Positions 42,408-50,909 of a stretch of 64,000 nt of DNA are shown piece by piece; the first letter of the stretch is position 1; each line of letters opens with the position of its first letter. Made by a program: the position numbers and the translations under genes. Source of the DNA: Microbacterium sulfonylureivorans (lineage in GTDB: Bacteria > Actinomycetota > Actinomycetes > Actinomycetales > Microbacteriaceae). The notes below the pieces were generated by a model, which saw nothing but the letters and a program-made list of their open reading frames with translations, ran no database searches and was not told where the DNA came from. The stretch lies in assembly GCF_003999995.1 (NCBI RefSeq), contig NZ_RJAD01000001.1, positions 62,001 through 126,000 on the forward strand. The letters run 5' to 3'.

Positions 42408-42451
42408 ATGCGTGGGGCGGCGACCGGCGCGATGCGTCGGCCGCCCCGGGG

Positions 42452-42919
42452 TCACGGGCAGGTGACGGTGACGCCCGTGTCGGTCGTGTACACGCCGGGA
42501 TCCATGCCGCGGCACAGCTCTGCGATGCTTCCGGCTGCGGCGAAGGCGATCACGATCAGCGCGATGACGGCGATGATCGACAGGACGAGGAAGATCCAGC
42601 CCAGGATGATCGCGATCTTCGCGGGGGTGTTCGAGAAGCCGGCCTTCTTGCTCTGCGACCGCGCGACGTAGCCGAGGATCAGGCCCAGGATCGAGATGAA
42701 GAAGACCGCCACCAGTGCGACGATCCCCATCGTCTTGCCGGGGTCGACGGCGGCGGGCGCACCATAGGCGGGCGCTGCGCCATAGGTCGGTGCGGCGCCG
42801 TACGCCGGGGCGGTGCCGTACGCCGGTGGCGCGTCGGGTGCGGGAGCCGCAGGCGGCGGAGTGGCCCCCTGTGCGGGGTCGTAGGGCGGCGGCGCGGCGC
42901 CGGGGTTCTGATCGGTCAC
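42452..42919 (-). CDS. DUF4190 membrane protein
   Basis: A 155-residue protein. The N-terminal ~60 residues are Pro/Ala/Tyr-rich with repeated YGAAP units. Two membrane segments (~70-95 and ~105-135) match the DUF4190 pattern, and a short tail ends in TVTCP. The role is unknown; such proteins often sit near the division or surface machinery. AGAGGA 5 nt before the GTG sets the start at 42919. Confidence 0.74.
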   Translation of the reverse strand: MTDQNPGAAPPPYDPAQGATPPPAAPAPDAPPAYGTAPAYGAAPTYGAAPAYGAPAAVDPGKTMGIVALVAVFFISILGLILGYVARSQSKKAGFSNTPAKIAIILGWIFLVLSIIAVIALIVIAFAAAGSIAELCRGMDPGVYTTDTGVTVTCP

Positions 42920-43027
42920 GATCGTCCTCTCTGGGTGCTCGGAGCATTCATGTCTCACGGACATGCATGACGCTAGCGGTCGGCGCGGACGCCGACAATC
43001 GCCGCGCCGACGCGGGCGTGGACCCGT

Positions 43028-44500
43028 TCAGCCCTCTTCGGGCGTCGCCGGGCTCTCCGTGGGGAGCACGACGGGGATCGCGGCCGTGATCGCCTCGAGG
43101 CCCGAGAGTCGGGCCGGCGAGAGCTGCTTCGTGACCTCTTCGCGCGACATCAGCCCGGCTTCGACGACCAGATCGGCGACATTGCGCTTGGTGAGCAGTG
43201 CGGTCTTGGCGAGCGCGGCCGCGGCGGCGTAGCCGATGAACGGTGTGAGCGCCGTGATGACGCCGACGGATGCCCCGACCATCGCCCCGAGACGCTCGCG
43301 GTTCGCCGTGATGCCGTCGATGCAGTTGACGCGCAGCGTGTGCATCCCGCGTCGCATCCAGGTGATGGACTGGAAGATCGAATGCGCGATCACGGGCTCG
43401 AAGGCGTTGAGCTGGAGCTGCCCGCCCTCCACGGCCATCGTCACCGTGAGGTCGGCGCCGGCGACGGCGAACGCGATCTGGTTCACGACCTCGGGGATGA
43501 CGGGATTAACCTTGCCGGGCATGATGCTCGATCCCGCCTGGCGCGGCGGCAGGTTGATCTCGCCGAGACCCGCCTGCGGCCCCGACGACAGCAGTCGCAG
43601 GTCGTTGCAGATCTTCGACAGCTTGATCGCGTTGCGCTTGAGCGACGACGAGAACGACATGAACGCCCCGGTGTCGCTCGTCGACTCGACGAGGTCGGTC
43701 GCCAGGTCGAGGTCGAGCCCGCTGATCTCGCGCAGGTGCGCGAGCACGGCGTTGCTGTAGTCGGGGTGGGTCGTGATGCCCGTGCCGATGGCCGTGGCGC
43801 CCATGTTGATCTCGTAGAGGAGGTAGGCGTTCTCCTTCAGGCGGCTGTGGTCCTCGCCGAGGGTCGTGGCGAATCCGTGGAACTCCTGCCCGAGAGTCAT
43901 GGGCACGGCGTCCTGCAGCTGCGTGCGCCCCACCTTCAGCACGTCGTGGAACTCGACCGCCTTGGCGAGGAACGCGCGCCGCAGCAGGTCGAGCTCGTCC
44001 AGGAGCGTCAGCAGGTCGAGACCGAGACCGACCTTGATCGCCGTCGGGTAGACGTCGTTGGTGGACTGGCTGCGGTTGGTGTCGTCGATGGGCGAGAGGA
44101 ACGCGTAGTCGCCCTTCTCGCGACCGGCGAGCTCGAGCGCGATGTTGGTGATGACCTCGTTCGCGTTCATGTTGGTCGAGGTGCCGGCGCCGCCCTGGAT
44201 GACGCCGACCACGAACTGGTCGTGGTGCTCGCCGTCGATCACGAGCTGCGAGGCGCGGTCGATGAGGTCCGCCTTCTCGGCGGAGAGCACGCCGATGTCG
44301 CGGTTCGCGCGGGCGGAGGCCTGCTTGACCATCGCGAGGGCGCGGACCAGGTCGGCGTAGACCGAGATGGGCCGCTTCGAGATCTCGAAGTTCTCCAGCG
44401 CGCGGGCGGTGTGGATCCCCCAGTACGCGTCGGCGGGGATCTCGAGGGATCCCAGGGAGTCGGTCTCGGTACGGGTGCGCGTCATTGCGTCCAGGGCCAT
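43028..44500 (-). CDS. aspA: Aspartate ammonia-lyase
   Basis: A 490-residue member of the fumarase/aspartase superfamily. The signature GSSIMPGKVNPVIPEVVNQ is intact, as are GGAGTSTNMNANEVI and DDTNRSQSTNDVYPTA. The pattern resembles AspA more than class II fumarase. It interconverts aspartate with fumarate and ammonia. AAGGA 8 nt before the ATG sets the start. It could supply or use C4-dicarboxylates moved by DctA, but the genes are 30 kb apart. Confidence 0.92.
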   Translation of the reverse strand: MALDAMTRTRTETDSLGSLEIPADAYWGIHTARALENFEISKRPISVYADLVRALAMVKQASARANRDIGVLSAEKADLIDRASQLVIDGEHHDQFVVGVIQGGAGTSTNMNANEVITNIALELAGREKGDYAFLSPIDDTNRSQSTNDVYPTAIKVGLGLDLLTLLDELDLLRRAFLAKAVEFHDVLKVGRTQLQDAVPMTLGQEFHGFATTLGEDHSRLKENAYLLYEINMGATAIGTGITTHPDYSNAVLAHLREISGLDLDLATDLVESTSDTGAFMSFSSSLKRNAIKLSKICNDLRLLSSGPQAGLGEINLPPRQAGSSIMPGKVNPVIPEVVNQIAFAVAGADLTVTMAVEGGQLQLNAFEPVIAHSIFQSITWMRRGMHTLRVNCIDGITANRERLGAMVGASVGVITALTPFIGYAAAAALAKTALLTKRNVADLVVEAGLMSREEVTKQLSPARLSGLEAITAAIPVVLPTESPATPEEG

Positions 44501-44634
44501 GGTGTGAGTCCTTGTGGGTTGGTCACGGCTGTGTGAGGGGATGCCTTCACCCTACGCGCGGACCGCCCGTCGCGCGGATGTACGCGGGGTACATCGCGAC
44601 ATCGAAGCTGTACAGAACGTCTACGGTGCGGGGA

Positions 44635-45600
44635 TCACGGACGCTTGCGCGAGAACGCCTCGAGTCGCTCCTCGGGCGTGAGCCGCGACATCCGCTCCAC
44701 CCATTCCGCCGAGAAGAAGTCGCCGGTCGGCGCATCGACGACGGGAACCACCGCGTGGGTGATGGCGTCGTCGTAGACGTGGACCAGGTGGAACGACTGG
44801 CCCGCATCCATGCCGTTCACCTCGGCGGCGGGTCGTGCGAGGTTCATCGTGTAGCAGGTCGCGGCCGCGACGCTCACGGGGATGCCCGCGAAGGTGCCGC
44901 TGGTCGAATAGTGCAGATGACCGGCGAGGATCGCGCGCACGTCTGTGCCGGCGATGATCTCGGCCAGGCGCCCCTGATCACGAAGCTCGAGGATGTCGAA
45001 CAGGGGGACGTGCGACGGCAGCGGCGGATGGTGGAGGGCGATGATCGTGCCGAGCGGCGCGGGCGTCGCCAGGATGCTCCGCAGCCACTGCAGCTGCTCG
45101 GGGTCGAGGTCTCCGTGGTGCCAGCCGGGCACGGTGGAGTCGAGGGCGACGAGCCGCAGCCCGCCGAGGTCCCATACTCCCGTGACCGGCTCCTCGGTCG
45201 GCGTCAGGTCGAGCAGGTCACGGCGCAGCGCCGTGCGCTCGTCGTGGTTGCCGGCGACCCAGACGACCGGAGCGTCCAGGCGTGCGGCGAACGGCTCGAC
45301 GGCCTCGCGCAGCGCGCGATACGCCGCGGGCTCGCCCAGGTCGGTGAGGTCGCCCGTGAAGACGATCGCGTCCGGCCGGATGCCGGTGGCCTCGGCCGCC
45401 TCGAGGGTGCGGGTGAGGTTGGCTGCCGTGTCGAAGCGCCCACCGAGAGCGCGGTTGCCCGCGAGGAGGTGAGTGTCGCTGATGTGCAGCAGGGTGCGCC
45501 GCGCGGGAGCGTACTGACCGAATCGGACGGGAACGGATGCGACGGGGCCGGGGGCTCCGGACGATGCGTCCGCGGCGGCTGAGGAGGGCATCGCGACCAT
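44635..45600 (-). CDS. CpdA-like 3',5'-cyclic-nucleotide phosphodiesterase (metallophosphoesterase)
   Basis: A 321-residue calcineurin-like phosphoesterase. All metal-binding blocks are visible: ISDTHLL, VFTGDLTD, VAGNHDE, ALHHPPLPS and LAGHLHY. Together they resemble CpdA enzymes that hydrolyse cAMP; other cyclic nucleotides or phosphoesters are possible. The N-terminal ~30 residues are Ala/Ser-rich. It is leaderless: TAGGCT lies 6 nt before the ATG. Confidence 0.85.
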   Translation of the reverse strand: MVAMPSSAAADASSGAPGPVASVPVRFGQYAPARRTLLHISDTHLLAGNRALGGRFDTAANLTRTLEAAEATGIRPDAIVFTGDLTDLGEPAAYRALREAVEPFAARLDAPVVWVAGNHDERTALRRDLLDLTPTEEPVTGVWDLGGLRLVALDSTVPGWHHGDLDPEQLQWLRSILATPAPLGTIIALHHPPLPSHVPLFDILELRDQGRLAEIIAGTDVRAILAGHLHYSTSGTFAGIPVSVAAATCYTMNLARPAAEVNGMDAGQSFHLVHVYDDAITHAVVPVVDAPTGDFFSAEWVERMSRLTPEERLEAFSRKRP

Positions 45601-45606
45601 TTCCTC

Positions 45607-45612
45607 AGCCTA
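45607..45612 (-). promoter_or_regulatory. Leaderless promoter -10 (TAGGCT) for the CpdA-like gene
   Basis: TAGGCT on the minus strand ends 6 nt before the ATG at 45600; no ribosome site lies between. Confidence 0.6.
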
Positions 45613-45632
45613 CGACCCTGTGCGGACTGCGC

Positions 45633-45962
45633 TCAGTGGTTGAAGACGATGAGCAGCAGCCCGCCCAGCACCGCGGCGCCCGCGACGCCGAACGACGCGT
45701 AGGCGCCGACCAGCGCGAACCGCTTCTGCCCGTCGGTCAGCGGACTCTTCTTCGCCGCCTTGGCCGCCGCCTTCTCGGCGCGACGGGCCTCCTTCTCGGA
45801 GATGACGGTGATGGCATCGGTGAACTCGGCCGGGGCGACGACGGGCGCCCGACCCGCCCGGACGAGCAGCCGCAGGCCGAGGGCGTACGCGCTCACGACG
45901 ACGGTCGCCGAGATGAACGCGGCGATGAAGACCTGGACGAATGCGAACCAGTCGATGCTCAC
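45633..45962 (-). CDS. Small membrane protein coupled to the phosphate transporter
   Basis: A 109-residue protein with hydrophobic segments near 7-32 and 83-106, joined by a charged linker (EKEARRAEKAAAKAAKK). I recognise no domain. The GTG overlaps the pit stop codon (GTGA), so it is translated together with the transporter, and I infer an accessory role to it. Confidence 0.65.
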   Translation of the reverse strand: MSIDWFAFVQVFIAAFISATVVVSAYALGLRLLVRAGRAPVVAPAEFTDAITVISEKEARRAEKAAAKAAKKSPLTDGQKRFALVGAYASFGVAGAAVLGGLLLIVFNH

Positions 45963-47263
45963 GGCTGACCCCCGCTCTTCGGGCCGCGTGAAGATCGCTC
46001 GGCGGCCTTGGCCGACTTCGCGGCCTTCTTCGCCGCCGCCTCCTGCGCCGCGCGCAGTCTCGCCTCTTCGCGGGCGATCGCGCGCTGGCGGCGGGTCGGC
46101 GGCGGATTGCGCTTGACCTTGACGGCAGCGCCCGAGTCGGCGACCTCGCTCATCGCGTTGGCGGCGGTGACCGAGTCGCGGCGCGAGCGCAGGAAGAGGG
46201 CGAGGATGATGAGGACCGCGATGACGGCGTCGATGATGATGCCCCAGAACGGGAACCACACGACGATGAGGGCGGCCACGGCGCCGACCGCGCCGGCGGC
46301 GGGCAGCGTGAGGATCCAGCCGATCATGATGCGGCCGACCGTGCGCCAGCGCACCTGCGAGCCGCGTCGCCCGAGCCCCGACCCGATCACGGAGCCCGAG
46401 GCGACCTGGGTGGTCGAGAGCGCGAATCCGAGCGCGCTCGAGGCGAGGATCGTGGAGGCGGTCGAGCTCTCCGCCGCGAATCCCTGCGCGGGCTTGACGT
46501 CGGTGAGCCCCTTGCCGAGCGTGCGGATGATCCGCCAGCCGCCCATGTAGGTGCCGAGGGCGATCGTGATCGCGCAGGCGAAGATGACCCAGGTCTGCGG
46601 TTCGGGATTCGACGCCGACTGGAATCCGGAGGTGATGAGCAGGAGCGTGATGATGCCCATCGTCTTCTGCGCGTCGTTGGTGCCGTGGGCGAGGGCGACG
46701 AGCGACGAGGTGAAGATCTGGCCGACGCGGAAGCCGTCGCGGCCGTCGGGCTTGGCGTCGTAGCGACGCGTGATCGCATAGGCGAGCTTCGTCGCCGTGA
46801 ACGCGATGATCCCGGCCGTGAGCGGTGCGATGAACGCCGGGAGGATGACCTTCGACATCACGACGCCGAAGTCGATCGCCGCGACGCCCACGCCGACGAT
46901 GGTGGCGCCGATGAGGCCTCCGAAGAGCGCGTGCGACGACGACGAGGGCAGGCCGAGCAGCCACGTGAGCATGTTCCAGGTGATCGCGCCGATGAGGCCG
47001 GCGAAGATGATCTCAGGGAAGATCGACGACGAGATCTCGGATTCCTTGATGATGCCGCCTGAGATCGTCTGCGCCACCTCTGTCGACAGGAAGGCGCCGA
47101 CGAGGTTCAGCAGCGCGGCGAGGAGCACCGCCGTCTTGGGCTTGAGCGCGCCCGTCGCGATGGGCGTCGCCATCGCGTTGGCCGTGTCGTGGAAACCGTT
47201 CGTGAAGTCGAAGAACAGCGCGAGTGCGATGACCAGCACGATGATGAGGGTTGCGGATTCCAC
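45959..47263 (-). CDS. pit: Inorganic phosphate transporter (Pit family)
   Basis: A 434-residue Pit/PHO4-family permease. The two family signatures are clear: FDFTNGFHDTANAMATPIATGAL near the N-terminus and ALAHGTNDAQKTMGIITL in the middle, each with an F/A-x-x-G-x-N-D/H-type core. It carries phosphate, probably as a metal complex, with H+. The C-terminal 65 residues are a basic, low-complexity tail. The GTG at 47263 begins the open hydrophobic region. A Pho-box-like repeat lies 65 nt upstream. Confidence 0.92.
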   Translation of the reverse strand: MESATLIIVLVIALALFFDFTNGFHDTANAMATPIATGALKPKTAVLLAALLNLVGAFLSTEVAQTISGGIIKESEISSSIFPEIIFAGLIGAITWNMLTWLLGLPSSSSHALFGGLIGATIVGVGVAAIDFGVVMSKVILPAFIAPLTAGIIAFTATKLAYAITRRYDAKPDGRDGFRVGQIFTSSLVALAHGTNDAQKTMGIITLLLITSGFQSASNPEPQTWVIFACAITIALGTYMGGWRIIRTLGKGLTDVKPAQGFAAESSTASTILASSALGFALSTTQVASGSVIGSGLGRRGSQVRWRTVGRIMIGWILTLPAAGAVGAVAALIVVWFPFWGIIIDAVIAVLIILALFLRSRRDSVTAANAMSEVADSGAAVKVKRNPPPTRRQRAIAREEARLRAAQEAAAKKAAKSAKAAERSSRGPKSGGQP

Positions 47264-47327
47264 CGTTCGCTTTCCGTAATGAGGATGTGGAGAGGAGTGC
47301 CGACGGGATCGGCGTGACGAACGAACA

Positions 47328-47349
47328 GTTCACCTTGAGTTCAGGAACC
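47328..47349. promoter_or_regulatory. Candidate Pho box (two 11-nt direct repeats) upstream of pit
   Basis: GTTCACCTTGA and GTTCAGGAACC are adjacent 11-nt units, matching the actinobacterial PhoP box pattern of direct GTTCA repeats. They sit 65-86 nt upstream of the pit start. No phoR/phoP genes are in the window, so this rests on motif and position only. Confidence 0.5.
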
Positions 47350-47438
47350 GGCAACCGGCCAGAAGAATCCTTACACCGCCCTGCCCTCCGGTCAACTCGA
47401 CAGGGACCCGTCCCCGCCCGTCGCCGGCCGACGCGGGC

Positions 47439-47444
47439 TAGCGT
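47439..47444 (+). promoter_or_regulatory. Leaderless promoter -10 (TAGCGT) for ptrB
   Basis: TAGCGT ends exactly 6 nt before the GTG at 47451. Confidence 0.6.
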
Positions 47445-47450
47445 GGACCC

Positions 47451-49574
47451 GTGACCGTCCACGACACCCCCGCCGCAGCATCCGCCCCCATCGCCGACCC
47501 GCGCCCGGTCGTCCGGAGCCATCACGGCGACGACGTCGAAGACCGGTACGAATGGTTCCGCGCCAAGGAGGATGCGGCGGTCATCGCCCACCTCGAAGCC
47601 GAGAACGAGTACACCCGCGGCCGCACCGCCCACCTCGACGCTCTGCGGGAGCGGATCTTCGAGGAGATCAAGGGCCGCACCCTCGAGACCGACCTCTCGG
47701 TGCCCACCCGACGCGGTGCGTGGTGGTACTACGGCCGCACGGTCGAAGGCAAGCAGTACGGCATCCAGTGCCGCGCCCCGCTGGCGTCGGCCGACGACTG
47801 GACGCCGCCCGAGCTCTCGCCCGACACCGAGGTGCCCGGTGAGCAGGTCCTGCTCGACGGCAATGTCGAGGCCGAGGGGAACGAGTTCTTCTCGCTCGGG
47901 AGCTTCGAGATCTCGACCGACGGCACGCTCATGCTCTACGGCGTCGACGTCGCCGGCGACGAGCGCTACACCGTGCGCGTTCGCAACCTCGCCACCGGCG
48001 AGCAGCTGCCCGACGAGATCCCGGACACCTTCGCCGGGGCGACGTTCTCGCCCGACGGCCGGTTCATCGTCTACACGACGGTCGACGACGCGTGGCGCCC
48101 CGACACCGTCTGGCTGCACGAGCTCGGCACCCCGGTCGACAGCGACGCGAAGCTCTTCCACGAGCCCGACGAGCGCTACTGGGTCGGCGCCGGGTTCACC
48201 CGCAGCGACCGGTTCCTCGTGATCGAGATCGGTTCGTCCATCACGAGCGAGGAGTGGCTGGTCGACGCCACCGACCTCCGGAGTGCGCCGCGCGTGGTCT
48301 GGCCGCGCACGGAGGGCGTCGAGTACGAGGCGGCGCACGCGGTCGTCGACGGCGAGGACGTGCTCTTCGTCCTCCACAACGACGGCGCCCTGGACTTCGA
48401 GCTCGTCCGGGTGGCGGCATCCGATCCCTCCGGAGCACGCGAGGTCGTGATCCCGCACCGTCCCGGACACCGCCTCCTCGGGGTGTCGACGTTCCGCGAT
48501 TGGGGCGTCGTGGGCTACCGACGCGGCGGACTCCCCCGGCTCGGCATGCTCGACTATGCGAGCGGCGAGGTGCGCGAGATCGAGTTCGACGAGCCGCTGT
48601 ACGCGGTCGGCTCGGGCGGCAACCCGGAGTGGGCGCCGCCGCTGCTTCGTCTGGGCTACGGCTCGTTCGTCACCCCCGGCACCGTGTACGACTACGACGT
48701 CGCCACCGGCGACCTCCTGCTGCGCAAGCGCCAGCCGGTCCTCGGCGGCTACGACCCCGAGGACTACGCGCAGGCGCGAGTCTGGGCGACGGCGCAGGAC
48801 GGCACGCAGATCCCGATCTCACTCGTCTGGAAGCGCTCGTTCGGCGACGCCGGCGCCGCGCCACGACCCGTGCACCTCTACGGTTACGGCTCTTACGAGC
48901 ACTCGATCGAGCCCGGCCTGTCGGTGCCCCGCCTGTCGGAGCTCGACCGCGGCGTGGTGTTCGCGGTCGCGCACGTGCGCGGCGGCGGCGAGATGGGACG
49001 CCAGTGGTATGAGGACGGGAAGCTCCTCGCCAAGCGCAACACGTTCACCGACTTCGTGGACTGCGCGCTCCACCTCATCGACAACGGATACACCACGGCC
49101 GACCGCATGGTCGCCGAGGGCGGGTCGGCCGGCGGACTGCTGATGGGCGCGGTCGCGAACCTCGCCCCGGAGCTGTTCGCCGGCATCCTGGCCGACGTCC
49201 CCTTCGTCGATGCCCTGACGACCATCCTCGATCCGTCGCTCCCCCTGACGGTGATCGAGTGGGACGAGTGGGGCGACCCGCTGCACGACGCCGACGTGTA
49301 CGCCTACATGAAGTCGTACTCGCCCTACGAGAACGTGCGCACGGATGTCGCGTACCCGCGCATCCTCGCCGTGACGTCGCTCAACGACACGCGCGTGCTC
49401 TACGTCGAGCCGGCGAAGTGGGTCGCACGCCTCCGCGAGGTCGGGGCCGACGCCCTGCTCAAGTGCGAGATGGTCGCCGGTCACGGCGGCGTGAGTGGAC
49501 GCTACAACGCCTGGCGCGAGCGCGCGTTCGAATTGGCCTGGCTGCTCGAGGTGCTCGGCGTCGCCGACGTCTGA
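47451..49574 (+). CDS. ptrB: Oligopeptidase B-like S9 serine peptidase
   Basis: A 707-residue prolyl oligopeptidase family enzyme: an N-terminal beta-propeller (~60-410) and a C-terminal alpha/beta-hydrolase. The catalytic triad is Ser559 (GGSAGG), Asp646 (LNDTRVLY) and His678 (GHGGVSGR). The pattern resembles oligopeptidase B, which cuts short peptides after basic residues in the cytoplasm. Acidic residues that fix the basic preference cannot be confirmed by eye. The gene is leaderless. A hairpin begins 7 nt after its stop. Confidence 0.88.
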   Translation: MTVHDTPAAASAPIADPRPVVRSHHGDDVEDRYEWFRAKEDAAVIAHLEAENEYTRGRTAHLDALRERIFEEIKGRTLETDLSVPTRRGAWWYYGRTVEGKQYGIQCRAPLASADDWTPPELSPDTEVPGEQVLLDGNVEAEGNEFFSLGSFEISTDGTLMLYGVDVAGDERYTVRVRNLATGEQLPDEIPDTFAGATFSPDGRFIVYTTVDDAWRPDTVWLHELGTPVDSDAKLFHEPDERYWVGAGFTRSDRFLVIEIGSSITSEEWLVDATDLRSAPRVVWPRTEGVEYEAAHAVVDGEDVLFVLHNDGALDFELVRVAASDPSGAREVVIPHRPGHRLLGVSTFRDWGVVGYRRGGLPRLGMLDYASGEVREIEFDEPLYAVGSGGNPEWAPPLLRLGYGSFVTPGTVYDYDVATGDLLLRKRQPVLGGYDPEDYAQARVWATAQDGTQIPISLVWKRSFGDAGAAPRPVHLYGYGSYEHSIEPGLSVPRLSELDRGVVFAVAHVRGGGEMGRQWYEDGKLLAKRNTFTDFVDCALHLIDNGYTTADRMVAEGGSAGGLLMGAVANLAPELFAGILADVPFVDALTTILDPSLPLTVIEWDEWGDPLHDADVYAYMKSYSPYENVRTDVAYPRILAVTSLNDTRVLYVEPAKWVARLREVGADALLKCEMVAGHGGVSGRYNAWRERAFELAWLLEVLGVADV

Positions 49575-49581
49575 CCTGCGG

Positions 49582-49614
49582 TGAGCGGATGCCTCTGGCC
49601 GAGGCATCCGCTCA
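49582..49614 (+). terminator. Hairpin after ptrB (outer end of the left inverted repeat)
   Basis: TGAGCGGATGCCTC and GAGGCATCCGCTCA with a TGGCC loop, 14-bp stem. It may terminate ptrB. The same hairpin, on the opposite strand, caps the right end of the nuclease unit at 51040. Confidence 0.7.
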
Positions 49615-49700
49615 GTCCTCGGCGCATGTCCCACTTCGTCCGGCTCGTGTCCCAGTTGGTCTCGCTATGCCGGGGCAATACCGAGCGGAAGCGGGACACG
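49582..49700. repeat. Left inverted repeat of the nuclease unit
   Basis: From the outside: the GGATGCC hairpin, then CATGTCCC (49625-49632), CGTGTCCC (49646-49653), an inner region with TCGCT, GCC and GCGGAA, and GGGACACG (49693-49700). The order, spacing and much of the sequence match the minus strand of 50909-51040. CGTGTCCC and GGGACACG also pair within the repeat to form a hairpin of about 55 nt. Confidence 0.65.
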
Positions 49701-49774
49701 ACAGGCGGGGCGGTGCAGATCTCGGCCGGGATTGCCCGGTGCATCGCGGTGTGACGCAGCGGGCGGGAGAGACG

Positions 49775-49822
49775 GCGGACTGTGGGATGCCCGGGCGGTC
49801 AGCGGACTGTGGGATGCCCGGG
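49775..49822. repeat. 27-bp tandem repeat at the 3' side of the nuclease gene
   Basis: GCGGACTGTGGGATGCCCGGG occurs at 49775-49795 and 49802-49822, 27 bp apart, just before the nuclease stop. It lies inside the unit bounded by the inverted repeats. Confidence 0.75.
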
Positions 49823-49827
49823 GGGGG

Positions 49828-50751
49828 TCAGCGCCCCGTGCGCCAACCGGCCTCGGCCAGAGCCTCGTGAACCTTGTGCAGCGCTGTCGCTCCCGAACCT
49901 CTCATGTGGTGATTCAGGATCCGAACGATGTGCCAGCCTTCTGCGCGGATACGATCCCATCGATCGGCGTCCTTCGCGAACTGGACGGCATTCTCGGCGT
50001 GCACACGGCCGTCGTACTCGACAGCGACCCGCCATCTGGGGTAGGCGAGGTCCAGCTCGGCGATCGGGCGCCCTCCGATCGTTCTCAGAACCCACCCGGT
50101 CTCCGGCTCGGGGAGCCCTCCGCGGACGATCAGCAGGCGCAGCCTCGTCTCGCGCGGCGACCTCGTTCGCGGCCGCACGGACGCCAGCGCCCGACGGAGC
50201 AGCCCGCCGCGGAGATCGCCCATCACCTCGATCTCGGTCCGCAGGTCATCGACCGCCGCGCGCGGCACGTGCCCCGCGATGAGGAAGTCCCCCGCGGCGA
50301 TGAGGTCGTCGAGCCGCCAACTCATCCCTGCCTGACGCCATGCCCGCACCGGGTGCTCGATCGGAAGACCGTGTTCGCTGCTCTGGACAGCGGACTCACG
50401 GACCTGCAGCCGATGTCCCCGGACTCCCTCCGTCCGCGGCTCCCGTGCGGGGCGATGTGCCGACACATGGATCGTCGGCCGGTGCGGCCACTCCGGCATC
50501 GGGGCCCCGATCAGGCCGAGCGCCGTCTCGTGGCTGAAGAACTGCCACGGCTTCAGACGCGGCGCGTATTCGAGGCAGGCGGCCAGCAATGATCCGTCGG
50601 CGCCGCGGTCGCGGGATGCCCGCACCCCGCGGAACGGGGTGCGAAGGTCGGCGCGGTGGAGCCGCCCGCGCGCGACGCCGGAATCGATCGCCTCGGCGAC
50701 CGAGAACACCGTCGGCAGATGTTCAGGGAGGGGTTCGGGGAGGCGCGGCAC
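49828..50751 (-). CDS. AbiEi-like HTH and DUF559 (Vsr-fold) nuclease-like protein
   Basis: A 307-residue protein. Residues ~1-110 resemble the winged-helix N-terminus of AbiEi-type antitoxin proteins (SVAEAIDSGVARGRLHRADL, FRGVRAS). Residues ~210-300 form a DUF559/Vsr-like nuclease domain: RETRLRLLIVRGG, AELDLAYPRWRVAVEYDG (the E/D-x-Y-D-G catalytic strand) and AEGWHIVRI. Start chosen at the GTG ending at 50751, because CACTCT lies 6 nt upstream; the open frame continues through repeats to 51033. It is enclosed by inverted repeats between convergent ptrB and pfkA. The target is unknown. Confidence 0.72.
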   Translation of the reverse strand: MPRLPEPLPEHLPTVFSVAEAIDSGVARGRLHRADLRTPFRGVRASRDRGADGSLLAACLEYAPRLKPWQFFSHETALGLIGAPMPEWPHRPTIHVSAHRPAREPRTEGVRGHRLQVRESAVQSSEHGLPIEHPVRAWRQAGMSWRLDDLIAAGDFLIAGHVPRAAVDDLRTEIEVMGDLRGGLLRRALASVRPRTRSPRETRLRLLIVRGGLPEPETGWVLRTIGGRPIAELDLAYPRWRVAVEYDGRVHAENAVQFAKDADRWDRIRAEGWHIVRILNHHMRGSGATALHKVHEALAEAGWRTGR

Positions 50752-50757
50752 CTCGCC

Positions 50758-50763
50758 AGAGTG
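50758..50763 (-). promoter_or_regulatory. Possible leaderless -10 (CACTCT) for the nuclease gene
   Basis: CACTCT, one base off TANNNT, ends 6 nt before the GTG at 50751. Confidence 0.4.
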
Positions 50764-50809
50764 AACCGCCGGAGTCCGCGGCGATGATCGGTCGCCCTCA
50801 TCTGTGGAT

Positions 50810-50909
50810 ACCGTCGCGTTCGGACCGGGCTGAGGAGGACCCCCACCCCTCACTCCCCGGACCGTCGCGTTCGGCCCGGGCTGAGGAGGACCCCCACCCT
50901 CACCTCGCC
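50810..50909. repeat. 51-bp tandem duplication upstream of the nuclease gene
   Basis: Two copies of a unit beginning ACCGTCGCGTTCGG and containing GGGCTGAGGAGGACCCCC (50810-50860, 50861-50909), with one substitution and one short indel near the end. It lies between the gene's promoter and the right inverted repeat. Confidence 0.8.
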
